Virus record (IMG/VR): IMGVR_UViG_3300003323_000342
Span: 1-39,875 of that record
Reading direction: 5' to 3' (one strand)
Source: a virus
DNA: 39,875 nucleotides
Below, piece after piece: positions 12,826 to 20,741 of the stretch; the first letter of the stretch is position 1; each line of letters starts with the position of its first letter. Below the pieces are notes generated by a model. It ran no database searches, was not told the origin of the DNA, and was given only the letters and a program-made list of their open reading frames with translations. Made by a program: the position numbers and the translations under genes.

Positions 12826-12999
12826 ATGACCGTCAGCTTCGAAACTCGTGCAGGCCAGAAGATCGCAGGCACCTTGGAAGGCAACGCGCCCGACCACTGC
12901 ATCTCCGTCCGGGTGGAAAAGGGCCCTCGCTTTGCCAAGGGCAAGGTCCTTCTGTTCCCGAAGAACGGGATTTCCAACTACCGCCAGTCCGCTGCCTGA
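12826..12999 (+). CDS. Hypothetical 57-aa protein, first rightward early gene
   Basis: The start at 12826 follows GGAGAG; an earlier in-frame ATG at 12811 lacks a ribosome site. The product MTVSFETRAGQKIAGTLEG... has alternating polar and apolar residues like a small beta barrel, with a basic middle (KGPRFAKGKVLLFPK, about 35-49). As the first gene under the rightward promoter it may act early on the host or on phage transcription. No family is recognised. Confidence 0.65.
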   Translation: MTVSFETRAGQKIAGTLEGNAPDHCISVRVEKGPRFAKGKVLLFPKNGISNYRQSAA

Positions 13000-13066
13000 C
13001 CTTTCACCAGCCGGCCTCCGCAGTGGGGCCGGTCAGCGAATGGTTTCGTGTCCTTGGAGGACGAAA

Positions 13067-13498
13067 ATGACCACCAGCCAGATTATCCAGATCAGCACTC
13101 ACAAGCTCTCCCTCGTTCAGGGCGTCTATGTGATTGCGCAGAACTGCAGGCCTGTTTCGGTCTGCACTTCACTGAAGGCGGTTCGCGAATGGCTTGATGG
13201 CGCTCGCTATGACGAGGCCGGAAAGATCACTATCAGCCTTTGCAGCCTCGACGGCATGGAAGCGGACGACATCACGCATCTGATCGCAGACGATCTCATG
13301 GGCGACTATCGCACCTACGAGGACTGTTCGGAAGATCAGGGCTACGCGCTTCCGTGGCTCGAATACTGGTTCGATGAAATCACGGCCGGTGAGTTCGTGC
13401 AGGACATCAAGCGCCGCACGGATCGGCGCCGGGAGGTTTTTGCACCTCTCCGCTCTGAGCGGTTTGAAGGCTCGGAAGTTATGGAGGCGGCGGAATGA
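13067..13498 (+). CDS. Hypothetical acidic protein, 143 aa
   Basis: A strong ribosome site (TTGGAGG, 6 bases before ATG) fixes the start. The protein is acidic with a mixed alpha/beta pattern: KLSLVQGVYVIAQNCRPVS (about 13-31), a helix with LKAVREWLDGA, then a very acidic stretch (DGMEADDITHLIADDLMGDY, about 62-81) and a basic C-terminal helix (DIKRRTDRRREVF). The charge pattern could suit an inhibitor or DNA mimic, but this is only a composition argument. Confidence 0.7.
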   Translation: MTTSQIIQISTHKLSLVQGVYVIAQNCRPVSVCTSLKAVREWLDGARYDEAGKITISLCSLDGMEADDITHLIADDLMGDYRTYEDCSEDQGYALPWLEYWFDEITAGEFVQDIKRRTDRRREVFAPLRSERFEGSEVMEAAE

Positions 13499-13719
13499 AA
13501 GTGAGCGATCTAGGAGCCGCCGAGGACATCGTCCGCGCTCTTCGCAAGTACCGTGAAATGGAAGAAATGGTCACGGGCTACCCGCGCCGAGAGGGATACC
13601 TCGATATTGGCGACAAGACGATTTCTCTCACGCATGCGCAGGTTGACGCGCTTTTGGCTGCCGAATTTCAGCGCATTTCGGACGCCGCCGCGTCTATCGG
13701 ATTGGAGCTGGAGGAATGA
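13495..13719 (+). CDS. Hypothetical 74-aa protein
   Basis: Unknown function. It is ATGA-joined to the gene before and after. It has an N-terminal helix (LGAAEDIVRALRKYREMEEM, about 6-25), a short beta-like part with GYLDIGDKTISLTHAQV, and a C-terminal helix (DALLAAEFQRISDAAA). The segment resembles small phage proteins that follow HTH clusters but has no known domain. Confidence 0.65.
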   Translation: MKVSDLGAAEDIVRALRKYREMEEMVTGYPRREGYLDIGDKTISLTHAQVDALLAAEFQRISDAAASIGLELEE

Positions 13720-13823
13720 CCCTCCCCTCCTTCACCCATTACCCGAGCCAATACCTGTGGCTCCTATCCCTGATCCTATGTGCGGCAATCGTGGTGTTGC
13801 TGCCTGATGGAGGCGTGTTCTGA
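13716..13823 (+). CDS. Small membrane peptide, 35 aa
   Basis: A short ORF in ATGA overlap with the preceding stop. A polar start (MTLPSFTHYPSQY) leads into one hydrophobic segment LWLLSLILCAAIVVLLP (about 14-30). It is probably a single-pass membrane peptide of unknown role. Confidence 0.55.
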   Translation: MTLPSFTHYPSQYLWLLSLILCAAIVVLLPDGGVF

Positions 13824-13825
13824 AA

Positions 13826-14050
13826 ATGACTGATGATCTTAGCGCGTTCGTTGCCATCAGGAATGGCGAGGTTAGGGGCATCATGGGCATTCGCGACGAC
13901 AGTGTAAGTCGCGACTTTCTCATGGAGTGGGCGCTCGATCCCTCCGTCACATGCATCATCCGCGTCCCTATCGATGTAGCGCGGAAATGCTTCGACGCGA
14001 CCGAGCAGGAAGTCCGCGACATGGTTTCACAGGCGGCGGGCTCGTCATGA
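13826..14050 (+). CDS. Hypothetical 74-aa protein
   Basis: It begins two bases after the membrane peptide's stop. The product MTDDLSAFVAIRNGEVRGIM... has a short beta hairpin at the start and a helix-rich second half (VPIDVARKCFDATEQEVRDM, about 48-67). No domain is recognised. Its ATGA joint to the next ORF suggests co-translation. Confidence 0.62.
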   Translation: MTDDLSAFVAIRNGEVRGIMGIRDDSVSRDFLMEWALDPSVTCIIRVPIDVARKCFDATEQEVRDMVSQAAGSS

Positions 14051-14181
14051 CCAAGTGGACATGCACCCCTAACGGCACCTGGGTTCAAGTCCCCGCCCCT
14101 CCCCAAGACCTCCCCTACTTCACCCGCATAGCCACCCTTTCCGCCACTCAGAAGAAGGAACAGAACAATGCAGGCCGTTGA
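14047..14181 (+). CDS. Hypothetical 44-aa protein
   Basis: A short ORF overlapping the previous stop (ATGA) and the following start by 14 bases. The product MTKWTCTPNGTWVQVPAPPQ... is Pro- and Thr-rich with no predicted domain. The C-terminus overlaps the ribosome site of the next gene, so it may be mainly a coupling ORF. Confidence 0.45.
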   Translation: MTKWTCTPNGTWVQVPAPPQDLPYFTRIATLSATQKKEQNNAGR

Positions 14182-14902
14182 ACTGAGCCAGACCGGCAAT
14201 GACCGGATCGCGATGGGCGGTAACCAGCCTCCTGAAATGATCATCTTCGGTGAGATCGACGCCTATTACGACGAGGCGAAGAATTGGGCTTCGGACGGGT
14301 TCAAGATCGAAAGCTCCGAACAGGAAGCGCAGATTAATGAAATCGATAAGGCGCTTCTGAAGCTGGGGCAAGAAGCCGATGCATTGCGCGTCGAGGAGAA
14401 GAAGCCTCACGACGATGCCGCCCAGGCGGTGCAGGACAAATATAACCCGTACGTCCAGAAGGGCAAAGGCAAGGTTGATGTCGCCCGCTCGACGCTAAAG
14501 TCTCTTCTAACGGCGTGGCGCATCGAACAGCAGCGGATTGCCGATGAAGCCGCGCGCAAGGCACGCGAAGCAGCCGATGCCGAACGTAAGGCGGCCGAAG
14601 AAGCCCTTCGCGCATCATCTGGCGATCTTGTGGCCCGCGAGCAGGCAGAGCAGCAGCTTGAAGCCGCCAAGCAGGCCGAGAAGGTCGCGAAGAAGGCGGA
14701 CAAGGCAGCAACGACCGGCACTGGCCTCCGTACCAGCTATGCGCCGCGCCTCGTCAATCGCACCGACGCCATCAAGCACTATTGGGCGAAAGACCCCATC
14801 GCGTTCGAACGCCTCGTGGTTGATCTGGCGATCACCGAAACGCGTGCCGGCATCCGCGAAATCCCCGGTTTCATCATCGAAGAAGTGAAGGTGGCAATCT
14901 GA
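14168..14902 (+). CDS. Coiled-coil protein upstream of ERF recombinase
   Basis: This 244-aa protein starts after AAGGA. Residues about 55-180 form a long charged helix rich in Ala, Glu, Lys and Gln (EAARKAREAADAERKAAEEA near 119-138), a coiled coil. The C-terminal 55 residues form a compact end with LVNRTDAIKHYWAKDPIAFE. Proteins of this design commonly precede recombination genes in alphaproteobacterial phages. It may be a partner of the ERF protein, whose start overlaps its stop by one base (TGATG). Confidence 0.7.
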   Translation: MQAVELSQTGNDRIAMGGNQPPEMIIFGEIDAYYDEAKNWASDGFKIESSEQEAQINEIDKALLKLGQEADALRVEEKKPHDDAAQAVQDKYNPYVQKGKGKVDVARSTLKSLLTAWRIEQQRIADEAARKAREAADAERKAAEEALRASSGDLVAREQAEQQLEAAKQAEKVAKKADKAATTGTGLRTSYAPRLVNRTDAIKHYWAKDPIAFERLVVDLAITETRAGIREIPGFIIEEVKVAI

Positions 14903-15753
14903 TGGGCGCCGTTCAGAAGATCGATCAGGAGGCTTCGGCCCCTGCCATTATCACCCCCGCCGCAATGATTCAGCAGGCAATTCAGCAGGGCAGCGGCGTG
15001 GAAGTCATGGAGCGGCTTCTTGCCCTTCAGGAGCGCTACGACGCATTCAATGCCCGCAAGGCATTTGACGACGCCATGGCCGATCTGCGGAAGAACCTGC
15101 CGAAGATCACCAAGAGCCGCGAGGTTGATTATGTCTCGAAGGGCGAAGGTGGAGGTCGGGTCAACTACAAGTTCGAAGATTTGGCGGAGATCACCGAAAG
15201 CCTTGCCGGACCAATGTCCGATGTCGGCCTCTCGTTCCGCTGGTACACGGACAACGTTCAGGGCGGCGTCAAGGTCACTTGCCGGATTACGCACCGCGAC
15301 GGGCACTTCGAAGAAACCAGTCTTGTGGGGCCGCTCGACGCCTCGGGCAAGAAGAACCCGATCCAGGCCATTGGCAGCGCCGTGACCTATCTCCAGCGCT
15401 ATACGCTCAAGGCTGCTGTCGGCATTGCCGCAGCGCACGACGATGACGCACAGGAAGTTGGAAAGAAGGCTGAACCTCAGCAGCGTCAACCAGCGGACAA
15501 CAGCCGCGCCATCCTTGCTTCCTTCGATAGCGAAATCCAAGCAGCCGGCAACCAGTCAATGTTGCAGGCAATATGGAAACGCATCGAGGCCTCAACGCTC
15601 TCTGACGAACAGGTCGATGAGCTTGGCGCCATCATCAACCGCCGCATCGAAGCGCTGAAGGCCAAGGCAGACAAAGCCTCCAGAGCGCCCAACGACGACC
15701 CCTTCGGCTTCGACCGGATGGAGCGCGACCAGTTCCCGGGCGACCGCACCTAA
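14902..15753 (+). CDS. erf: ERF-family single-strand annealing recombinase
   Basis: This 283-aa protein promotes annealing of complementary DNA strands. The ERF core runs about 40-185: a helix with ARKAFDDAMADLRKNLPKI, a YKFEDLAEITESLAGPM segment, then SFRWYT and the conserved end AIGSAVTYLQRYTLKAAVGI (about 155-174) followed by an acidic DDDAQ. The C-terminal 100 residues are charged and probably flexible, with a tip rich in Asp and Phe (PFGFDRME) that may recruit single-strand-binding protein. It lies in the middle of the rightward early operon. Confidence 0.88.
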   Translation: MGAVQKIDQEASAPAIITPAAMIQQAIQQGSGVEVMERLLALQERYDAFNARKAFDDAMADLRKNLPKITKSREVDYVSKGEGGGRVNYKFEDLAEITESLAGPMSDVGLSFRWYTDNVQGGVKVTCRITHRDGHFEETSLVGPLDASGKKNPIQAIGSAVTYLQRYTLKAAVGIAAAHDDDAQEVGKKAEPQQRQPADNSRAILASFDSEIQAAGNQSMLQAIWKRIEASTLSDEQVDELGAIINRRIEALKAKADKASRAPNDDPFGFDRMERDQFPGDRT

Positions 15754-15823
15754 TTCCCAACCTGAAAGGGACCCCGGTCGCTCTTCATGGGCGCGTAAGT
15801 CGCAAGAGCCGGGAGCAGTTCAA

Positions 15824-16252
15824 ATGCAGATCGAAGCAGGAAAGTACTACCGCACGCGCGACGGGCAGAAGGTCGGGCCGATGATGGATTGCTCCCATAA
15901 GGACGGCTTCCGCTGGTGCACGGAAAGCCTCGACCCACCCTATTACAGCGACGATGGGTGTCCGCAACCTGGAACAGCGAGTCGTGGCTACACTGAGGAA
16001 CCCATTGTAGCCGAATGGACCGACGAGCCCGCCGGCCCCGTTCGCACCCGCACCGTGACGGAGATCGTGTCGGGCGTTTATGGGCGGATCGAGGTTTACG
16101 CCTACCGCGACGGCACTGTCGGAATCCGCCCCCGGCTCAAGAATGGCGAGGTTGCCGGCGAGTCCTTCGCCGTCCTCACCGCCGCCGAGCTTAGCGCCGC
16201 CGCTGCCGTGTTCGTGCAGCTTGCCGACGCCTTGGAAGGCGATGCGTCATGA
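15824..16252 (+). CDS. Hypothetical 142-aa protein
   Basis: The start follows GGAG in a GC-rich hairpin-prone leader. The N-terminal part (GKYYRTRDGQKVGPMMDCSH, about 6-25) looks like a small beta domain, a Pro-rich acidic linker follows, and the second half (VYGRIEVYAYRDGTVGIRPR) forms another beta segment with a C-terminal Ala-rich helix. It is probably two small domains. No function is recognised. Confidence 0.65.
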   Translation: MQIEAGKYYRTRDGQKVGPMMDCSHKDGFRWCTESLDPPYYSDDGCPQPGTASRGYTEEPIVAEWTDEPAGPVRTRTVTEIVSGVYGRIEVYAYRDGTVGIRPRLKNGEVAGESFAVLTAAELSAAAAVFVQLADALEGDAS

Positions 16253-16434
16253 ACACCCTCGAAATGGACAAAGACCTCTCCACCTATAACGACTTCGACA
16301 AGCTGTCGGATCGGGTGAGCTATTGGCGCCGTAGGCTGGCTCGTTCATCTGACAAGGAGGAACTGGCCGAGCGCTTTGATGAAGTGGTGGCCAAGCACTC
16401 TCTGCGGGTGGTTTCGCTTCTGAGGGCCGGGTAG
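16249..16434 (+). CDS. Hypothetical 61-aa helical protein
   Basis: ATGA-joined to the preceding gene and ending directly before the next ATG. The protein is acidic and helical (MNTLEMDKDLSTYNDFDKLS, then YWRRRLARSSDKEELAERFD), likely two helices. Unknown function. Confidence 0.62.
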   Translation: MNTLEMDKDLSTYNDFDKLSDRVSYWRRRLARSSDKEELAERFDEVVAKHSLRVVSLLRAG

Positions 16435-16881
16435 ATGACCAAGCTCGTCATGCGCCGCGAAGGAACTCGCCTTACCTGCCCCTCTCCCGACTGGCTGGAC
16501 ATGCTTATGGAGCTGCCGGAGGGCGTTGATCTCAACGTCACCGCAACACGGGCGCGGTCCATTCCCCAGCTCGGGACGTATTGGGCATCTCTGGCCTTTG
16601 CGCTTGAGCATGGCCCCGAATGGATGAGCAAGCAATGGCTCACCAAGGACGAGCTTTCCGACGCACTTCAGATTGAAGTCGGCTTCGTGAACCAGATCCG
16701 TTTGGGCAACGGCATGAGCTACGGCGTCCCGAAGTCCAAGAGCTTCAGCGAATGCGGGCAGGACGTGTTCAATGCCTACTTCTCTGCGGCCTCCGATCAA
16801 CTCGCTCGCTGGTGCGGCTTTGATGCTGTTCGGGCTTATCTCGACCACATGCGCACTCGTGGGCAGCGGAGGGCGGCATGA
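16435..16881 (+). CDS. DUF1367-like protein
   Basis: The 148-aa protein follows the pattern of the DUF1367 family found beside phage recombination and nuclease genes: an N-terminal strand, an ARSIPQLGTYWASLAFALEH helix (about 40-59), then a KSKSFSECGQDVFNAYFSAA segment (about 104-123) and a C-terminal helix. Members are thought to work with Nin-type recombination functions, but the activity is not established. Its neighbours are ERF upstream and an HNH nuclease directly downstream, which fits. Confidence 0.58.
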   Translation: MTKLVMRREGTRLTCPSPDWLDMLMELPEGVDLNVTATRARSIPQLGTYWASLAFALEHGPEWMSKQWLTKDELSDALQIEVGFVNQIRLGNGMSYGVPKSKSFSECGQDVFNAYFSAASDQLARWCGFDAVRAYLDHMRTRGQRRAA

Positions 16882-17294
16882 GAACCGCTAGGCTCAAGGA
16901 ATGGGTTGGCAAGACGCCTGAGGCAATGCCGGGGCAGACCGTCCTATTGCGCCTCTATGCCAAGCAGAACGGTATTTGCGCCTGCGGCTGCGGCCAGGTG
17001 ATGAATCTGAACCGGGACAAGGTCGATTGCGACCACGTCATTGCAGTGATCGACGGCGGAGAAAACCGGGAGAGCAATCTGCAGCTCCTCCTCAACGCCT
17101 GCCACAAGCGGAAGACCAGCGCGGAAGCCTCGGCGCGCAGCGAGGAGCGCCGGCACAAGTCGAAGGCCTTCACTGCTCTTCGCAAACCAAAATGGGGCAC
17201 CCAGCGCCTCGGCAGCGGGAACAACCAGCGCAGGGCTTCTACTCCCCCTACTCCTAAATTCCCCGGCGACATAATGGCCAGGAGGCCGACATGA
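16878..17294 (+). CDS. HNH endonuclease
   Basis: This 138-aa protein has the HNH motif set: a CACGCG cluster at about 34-39, CDHVIAVIDGG (51-61) with the catalytic His, the Asn of NLQLLLNACH (67-76) and HKRKT. Cys pairs before and after suggest one structural zinc. The C-terminal 50 residues are basic and unstructured. HNH proteins next to DUF1367 and ERF genes can act as junction-processing or packaging nucleases. It could also be a homing-type nuclease, though nothing shows mobility. Confidence 0.82.
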   Translation: MRTARLKEWVGKTPEAMPGQTVLLRLYAKQNGICACGCGQVMNLNRDKVDCDHVIAVIDGGENRESNLQLLLNACHKRKTSAEASARSEERRHKSKAFTALRKPKWGTQRLGSGNNQRRASTPPTPKFPGDIMARRPT

Positions 17295-17752
17295 GCAAAG
17301 TAGCCGTGCCCTATTCTGGCGCAACCAGCGGCGCCGCAGCGCGTGACGAAATCACCAAGATCCTGCGCCGTTTCGGCTGCTCCAATGTCGGCTTCATGGA
17401 TGACTATGAGCGCCATGAAGTGTTGCTGGCGTTCGAGCATCGCGGCAACCGGGTGCAGCTCCGCGCCTCGGCCCAGGGATGGGCAAATATGTATCTGCGG
17501 GAGAACCCATGGACCCCGCGTCGCGCGCTGCGCAAGGACGCCTATGAGCGAGACGCTCTCGACCGCGGACTGATCGCCATCAATTCGGTACTGCGGGACT
17601 GGGTCAAGGGCCAGGTCACTGCTGTCGAGTGCGGCGTGCTGAGTTTCGCCGGCGTGTTCCTCCCCTACATGCTCGCGGCAGACGGGAAGCCTCTGCTCGA
17701 GCATATCGCGGCATCCAACCTTTTGCCGCCGCCATCGGGATCCCAGCCATGA
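17291..17752 (+). CDS. Hypothetical 153-aa protein
   Basis: ATGA-joined to the HNH gene. The sequence has an N-terminal helical segment (ARDEITKILRRFGCSNVGFM, about 17-36), then a strand with RNRVQLRASAQGWANMYL and a C-terminal half of helices (GLIAINSVLRDWVKGQVTA). Proteins of this kind recur in alphaproteobacterial prophages, but no biochemical role is recognised. Confidence 0.65.
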   Translation: MSKVAVPYSGATSGAAARDEITKILRRFGCSNVGFMDDYERHEVLLAFEHRGNRVQLRASAQGWANMYLRENPWTPRRALRKDAYERDALDRGLIAINSVLRDWVKGQVTAVECGVLSFAGVFLPYMLAADGKPLLEHIAASNLLPPPSGSQP

Positions 17753-18174
17753 CCGATCTCCACGCACTCCTTGAGAGGGTGAAAGCAGCGACGGGAATTG
17801 ATGGTCGTGAGAACTACGCCCTGAATATCGAGATTGGAAAGTCACTCCTCGGATGGCACCTCCACGAACACAAGGCGTTCGGAGACTACGACACCGATTG
17901 GGCCGAATGGCGCGACGCTGACGACAAGCAAATCAGGGTCATTCCCGACTTCTCCGCCTCCATCGACGCCGCCCTTGCTCTGTGTGAGCGGGTGCTGCCG
18001 GGGTGGGGATATGTGCTTCATGCCAATCCCGGAACAGTTCCGAATGCGATGCTCTTGTCGCAAATGTTCGGTGGCGAGCGACACGACGCCTTTGCAAGAA
18101 CTGTCCCCCTCGCGATCCTCGCCGCCCTTCTCACCGCCCTCATTTCGAAAGCCCAAGAACATGACCAGCAATGA
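17749..18174 (+). CDS. Hypothetical 141-aa protein
   Basis: ATG 17749 overlaps the preceding stop. The product MTDLHALLERVKAATGIDG... resembles many rhizobial phage proteins that carry a LHALLERVEAATG-type N-terminus, a FSASIDAALALCERVLPGWG middle and an ALLTALISK end. Function unknown. It shares the DLHALL and AALLTAL style with neighbouring genes, suggesting a locally duplicated set. Confidence 0.68.
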   Translation: MTDLHALLERVKAATGIDGRENYALNIEIGKSLLGWHLHEHKAFGDYDTDWAEWRDADDKQIRVIPDFSASIDAALALCERVLPGWGYVLHANPGTVPNAMLLSQMFGGERHDAFARTVPLAILAALLTALISKAQEHDQQ

Positions 18175-18799
18175 GACTGTGACCCTGTTGCCGTTGGAGT
18201 GGTGCGGGAATATCGGCCGCGCAGGCAAGGCGTTTAGATATGACATTGCAGAGCCTGACCGGACGATCGGTTGGCGGGTTTGGGTTAGCATTGGCGATCA
18301 GTCGCCCAGCTTCTTCCTGACCGCGAAACCAGAGAACCGGGAAGCTGCTGTGTCGTTTGCCGAAGCCGACTGCCGTGCTCGCATCCTTTCCTGCATCGAC
18401 CTCTCTCCACAAGGAGAGCCGGTGGCGGCCGAATACGACCCCGACGCGCCTCCAGACCACAGCGCCGACAACGCTGCCGAGTTCATCCTTCATGAACTGG
18501 CCAAGGCGCTCAAGGTGGAATTCCGACCCGCCGAAGGTTCGGAGACGTGGGAGGGAGATGTTCTCGGCACCATGTGGCATGCGCTGGTGGACAGCGGCGT
18601 CATTGACGAGGAAGACAACAGCCTTCGCGTTTCGCCAAAATCATCCTCTCCCCAGCCAGCAGCGATCTCCGAGGAGATGGTGGAGCGGGCCTGCCTGAGC
18701 TTCATCCCGCATTGGTATGAATGCACGCCAGAGGTCAAATCTGATTGCTTCAAAGACATGCGCGCCGCCCTCACCGCCGCTCTTTCGAGGGAGGCGTGA
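18161..18799 (+). CDS. Hypothetical 212-aa protein
   Basis: Starts 14 bases inside the preceding gene. The N-terminal half is beta-like (WCGNIGRAGKAFRYDIAEPD, about 14-33; then a FLTAKPENREAAVSFAEADC segment). The C-terminal half ends with ERACLSFIPHWYECTPEVKS and AALTAALSREA, a tail seen in many small alphaproteobacterial phage proteins. It may be a fusion of two modules that occur separately elsewhere. No catalytic motif is visible. Confidence 0.65.
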   Translation: MTSNETVTLLPLEWCGNIGRAGKAFRYDIAEPDRTIGWRVWVSIGDQSPSFFLTAKPENREAAVSFAEADCRARILSCIDLSPQGEPVAAEYDPDAPPDHSADNAAEFILHELAKALKVEFRPAEGSETWEGDVLGTMWHALVDSGVIDEEDNSLRVSPKSSSPQPAAISEEMVERACLSFIPHWYECTPEVKSDCFKDMRAALTAALSREA

Positions 18800-19015
18800 A
18801 TGGCTGGGCTGACGACACCTCAGAAGGAGATGCTTCTGGCCTCCGCGGCAGACGGAGGCGCGGGGGCCGCTTCATTCTACCCACCGGCCAAGAAACTTGT
18901 AGCACTCGGTCTTATTGAAGAACGGCAGATTAAATGGGGGAGCCGGTTCTTCATCACCGATGCCGGCCGCCTCGCCCTTTCCCAATCCCTTCTCAATGAC
19001 AAGAAGGAGGGGTGA
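18800..19015 (+). CDS. Small winged-helix-like protein, paralogue A
   Basis: The 71-aa protein reads MAGLTTPQKEMLLASAADGG..., then KLVALGLIEERQIKWGSRFF and ITDAGRLALSQ. The pattern of helix, recognition-helix-like VALGLI, beta wing and TDAGRLAL matches small winged-helix proteins in which TxxGR follows the wing. A second copy with the same end lies at 19805. They may bind DNA or serve as decoys. Start and stop abut the neighbouring genes. Confidence 0.65.
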   Translation: MAGLTTPQKEMLLASAADGGAGAASFYPPAKKLVALGLIEERQIKWGSRFFITDAGRLALSQSLLNDKKEG

Positions 19016-19018
19016 GCC

Positions 19019-19312
19019 ATGGCGAAGCATGTCATTGTTGCTCATGTCGGCCACGACAAGACCTCGCTGACCGCAGCAATCACGAAGGTGCTGGCCGAGC
19101 TTGAGCCCATGGAACACCGCGACGACGAGATCACTGTGATCCTCGATTGCCCGCAGGAGTTCGAAGTCCTTCCTCCGACCTTCGAGGACCTCACCATGCC
19201 GACCAAGAGGGAACTCTGCGCCGCTGGCATCAGGCAGCGCGGCACTAAGCGAGACGACATCCCACGGCCAAAGGACTTGTACAGGCAGCGCACAAAGGGG
19301 TTCCGTCCATGA
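19019..19312 (+). CDS. Hypothetical 97-aa protein
   Basis: Begins after AAGGAGGGG. The N-terminal half (KHVIVAHVGHDKTSLTAAIT, about 3-22) and ITVILDCPQEFEVLP give a mixed alpha/beta core; the second half is basic and ends in TKGFRP. No known domain. ATGA coupling to the next gene. Confidence 0.62.
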   Translation: MAKHVIVAHVGHDKTSLTAAITKVLAELEPMEHRDDEITVILDCPQEFEVLPPTFEDLTMPTKRELCAAGIRQRGTKRDDIPRPKDLYRQRTKGFRP

Positions 19313-19812
19313 CTGACCTCCCCGACAATCCCGTCCATGCTGGAGATGGGGCAGAGATCATAGCACGGCTTCGTTATCGCGCCTCAACTGCGCATATGGC
19401 GTTCTACACCAATCTGGCCGAACACGCCGCCCTCGACCGCCAAGCCGCTGACCTCATCCAATCCCTCCTCGCCCAGATGCAGAAGGTCGAGGGGGAGAAC
19501 GAGAGGCTGAGGAAGGAGCGGGTCGAGTGGAAGGAAATAGCCGACCTTGGAGCATGGGCCGATGGATTGCATGATCCCTCTCACCCCTATGTCAACACGA
19601 TCCTTGCCCGGGCCGAAACCGCAGAAGCCACCATTGCCACCCTCCAGAAGCAACTGGAGACAGCAAGGGGCGCCATGCGGCGTATCATGCCATATCTTAC
19701 CTTCACGATAGGCGAAGAGTCCCCAGGCCACCACCCTACCATGCCAAGCGCAGTCGCAGCCTTCAAAGAGGCCCTTTCCGCCATCAATACACAGGAGGGG
19801 AAGGATGGGTAA
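19309..19812 (+). CDS. Coiled-coil protein, 167 aa
   Basis: Contains two heptad-rich stretches (LLAQMQKVEGENERLRKERV, about 53-72, and ARAETAEATIATLQKQLETA, about 101-120), with a short segment between. The C-terminal third includes VAAFKEALSAINTQEG. The layout recalls lambda Ea22/Ead-type proteins of phage early regions, without firm homology. The stop lies inside the next gene start. Confidence 0.6.
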   Translation: MTDLPDNPVHAGDGAEIIARLRYRASTAHMAFYTNLAEHAALDRQAADLIQSLLAQMQKVEGENERLRKERVEWKEIADLGAWADGLHDPSHPYVNTILARAETAEATIATLQKQLETARGAMRRIMPYLTFTIGEESPGHHPTMPSAVAAFKEALSAINTQEGKDG

Positions 19813-20029
19813 GCTGACGAAGGTACAAAAACAGGCCCTGGAATGGCTGAACCTGAGACCTAAAGACTATCGTGCTTGGACCAGCCACAGAATCGATCCT
19901 CCTATCGATGTTCTTGAAGACCTTGTCGATAACGGATTGGCAGCATGCCTTCATCGCACTGGGTGGTTTTCTCAATTCCGAATTACTGATTCAGGCCGCG
20001 CCGCCCTCTCCCAAGGAGAGAAGCCATGA
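19805..20029 (+). CDS. Small winged-helix-like protein, paralogue B
   Basis: This 74-aa protein has the same plan as the 71-aa protein at 18800: an opening LTKVQKQALEWL helix, DLVDNGLAACL in the recognition position, FRITDSGRAALSQ at the end. The two differ in most positions, so the duplication is old or each was acquired separately. The start overlaps the preceding gene by 8 bases. Confidence 0.63.
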   Translation: MGKLTKVQKQALEWLNLRPKDYRAWTSHRIDPPIDVLEDLVDNGLAACLHRTGWFSQFRITDSGRAALSQGEKP

Positions 20030-20412
20030 GCCAGGATAAAGCGCCAGAGTGGGCATACGAGGAAGCGCGGAACATGCGCGTGTCTCTCGACGCCATCGCC
20101 CTTGCCCTCTCCCAAGCCTATGAGCGGGGGCAGGAAAGCCAGTGGCAGGACATATCGACAGTCCCAAAGGACGGACGCTGGGTCATGCTATACTGCCCGT
20201 TCGATGACCGCGATGAAATCCGCATATGCCGGTGGGTTGCCGACCACATGCTGTCCCGTCGACACGGATCATTCGGACCATTTGTATGGTCCACCTATGA
20301 TAGCATGCCAAACCTTGGCGTGATTGCCGAAATGGTGCCAACGCACTGGCAACCGATTCCTGCTCCTCCCGCCATCCGTTCTCTCCCTATAGAGCAGGAG
20401 GCCGGGGAATGA
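20026..20412 (+). CDS. DUF551-like protein, 128 aa
   Basis: An N-terminal helix (EARNMRVSLDAIALALSQAY, about 13-32) precedes a domain of the DUF551 kind: WQDISTVPKDGRWVMLYCP (about 40-58), a middle with a Trp pair, and the ending PTHWQPIPAPP. DUF551 proteins are frequent in phage early operons and prophages; function unknown. Another, shorter copy of the domain is at 23550. The last codons overlap a 15-bp repeat shared with the next gene end. Confidence 0.68.
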   Translation: MSQDKAPEWAYEEARNMRVSLDAIALALSQAYERGQESQWQDISTVPKDGRWVMLYCPFDDRDEIRICRWVADHMLSRRHGSFGPFVWSTYDSMPNLGVIAEMVPTHWQPIPAPPAIRSLPIEQEAGE

Positions 20413-20741
20413 AACTAGGGAACCGATACCCGCCGCTTCCTGACCGGGAGTTTCTGCAGGTCATCCCATCATCGGATGGCCGCGCTTGGCGCAAGGCATG
20501 CGACCAATGCGCCGGCCGCACGAGCGACCCACAAGAGCTTGGTGGGTACTATCAACGCGACATAATGGATGGCGCGCCAGGGACGCTTTTCTACTGCATT
20601 CACCGCGACGAAGACGGCAATGATCCGATATATGATCAAGATGGCGTAGCCATCTCGCCAGTTCGGGTGTGCGCCTGCTATGCCGCATACCATCCTGAGC
20701 AGGCCATCCCTATAGAGCAGGCCAGGGAGGAGGGGAAATGA
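20409..20741 (+). CDS. Hypothetical protein with possible metal site, 110 aa
   Basis: The protein has CDQC (about 36-39) and later CIH and VCACY, a Cys set that could bind zinc. The segment YYQRDIMDGAPGTLFYCIHR (about 47-66) is conserved-looking. It ends PIEQAREEGK, resembling the PIEQEAGE end of the gene before, over a shared 15-bp DNA repeat. Unknown function. Confidence 0.6.
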   Translation: MKLGNRYPPLPDREFLQVIPSSDGRAWRKACDQCAGRTSDPQELGGYYQRDIMDGAPGTLFYCIHRDEDGNDPIYDQDGVAISPVRVCACYAAYHPEQAIPIEQAREEGK

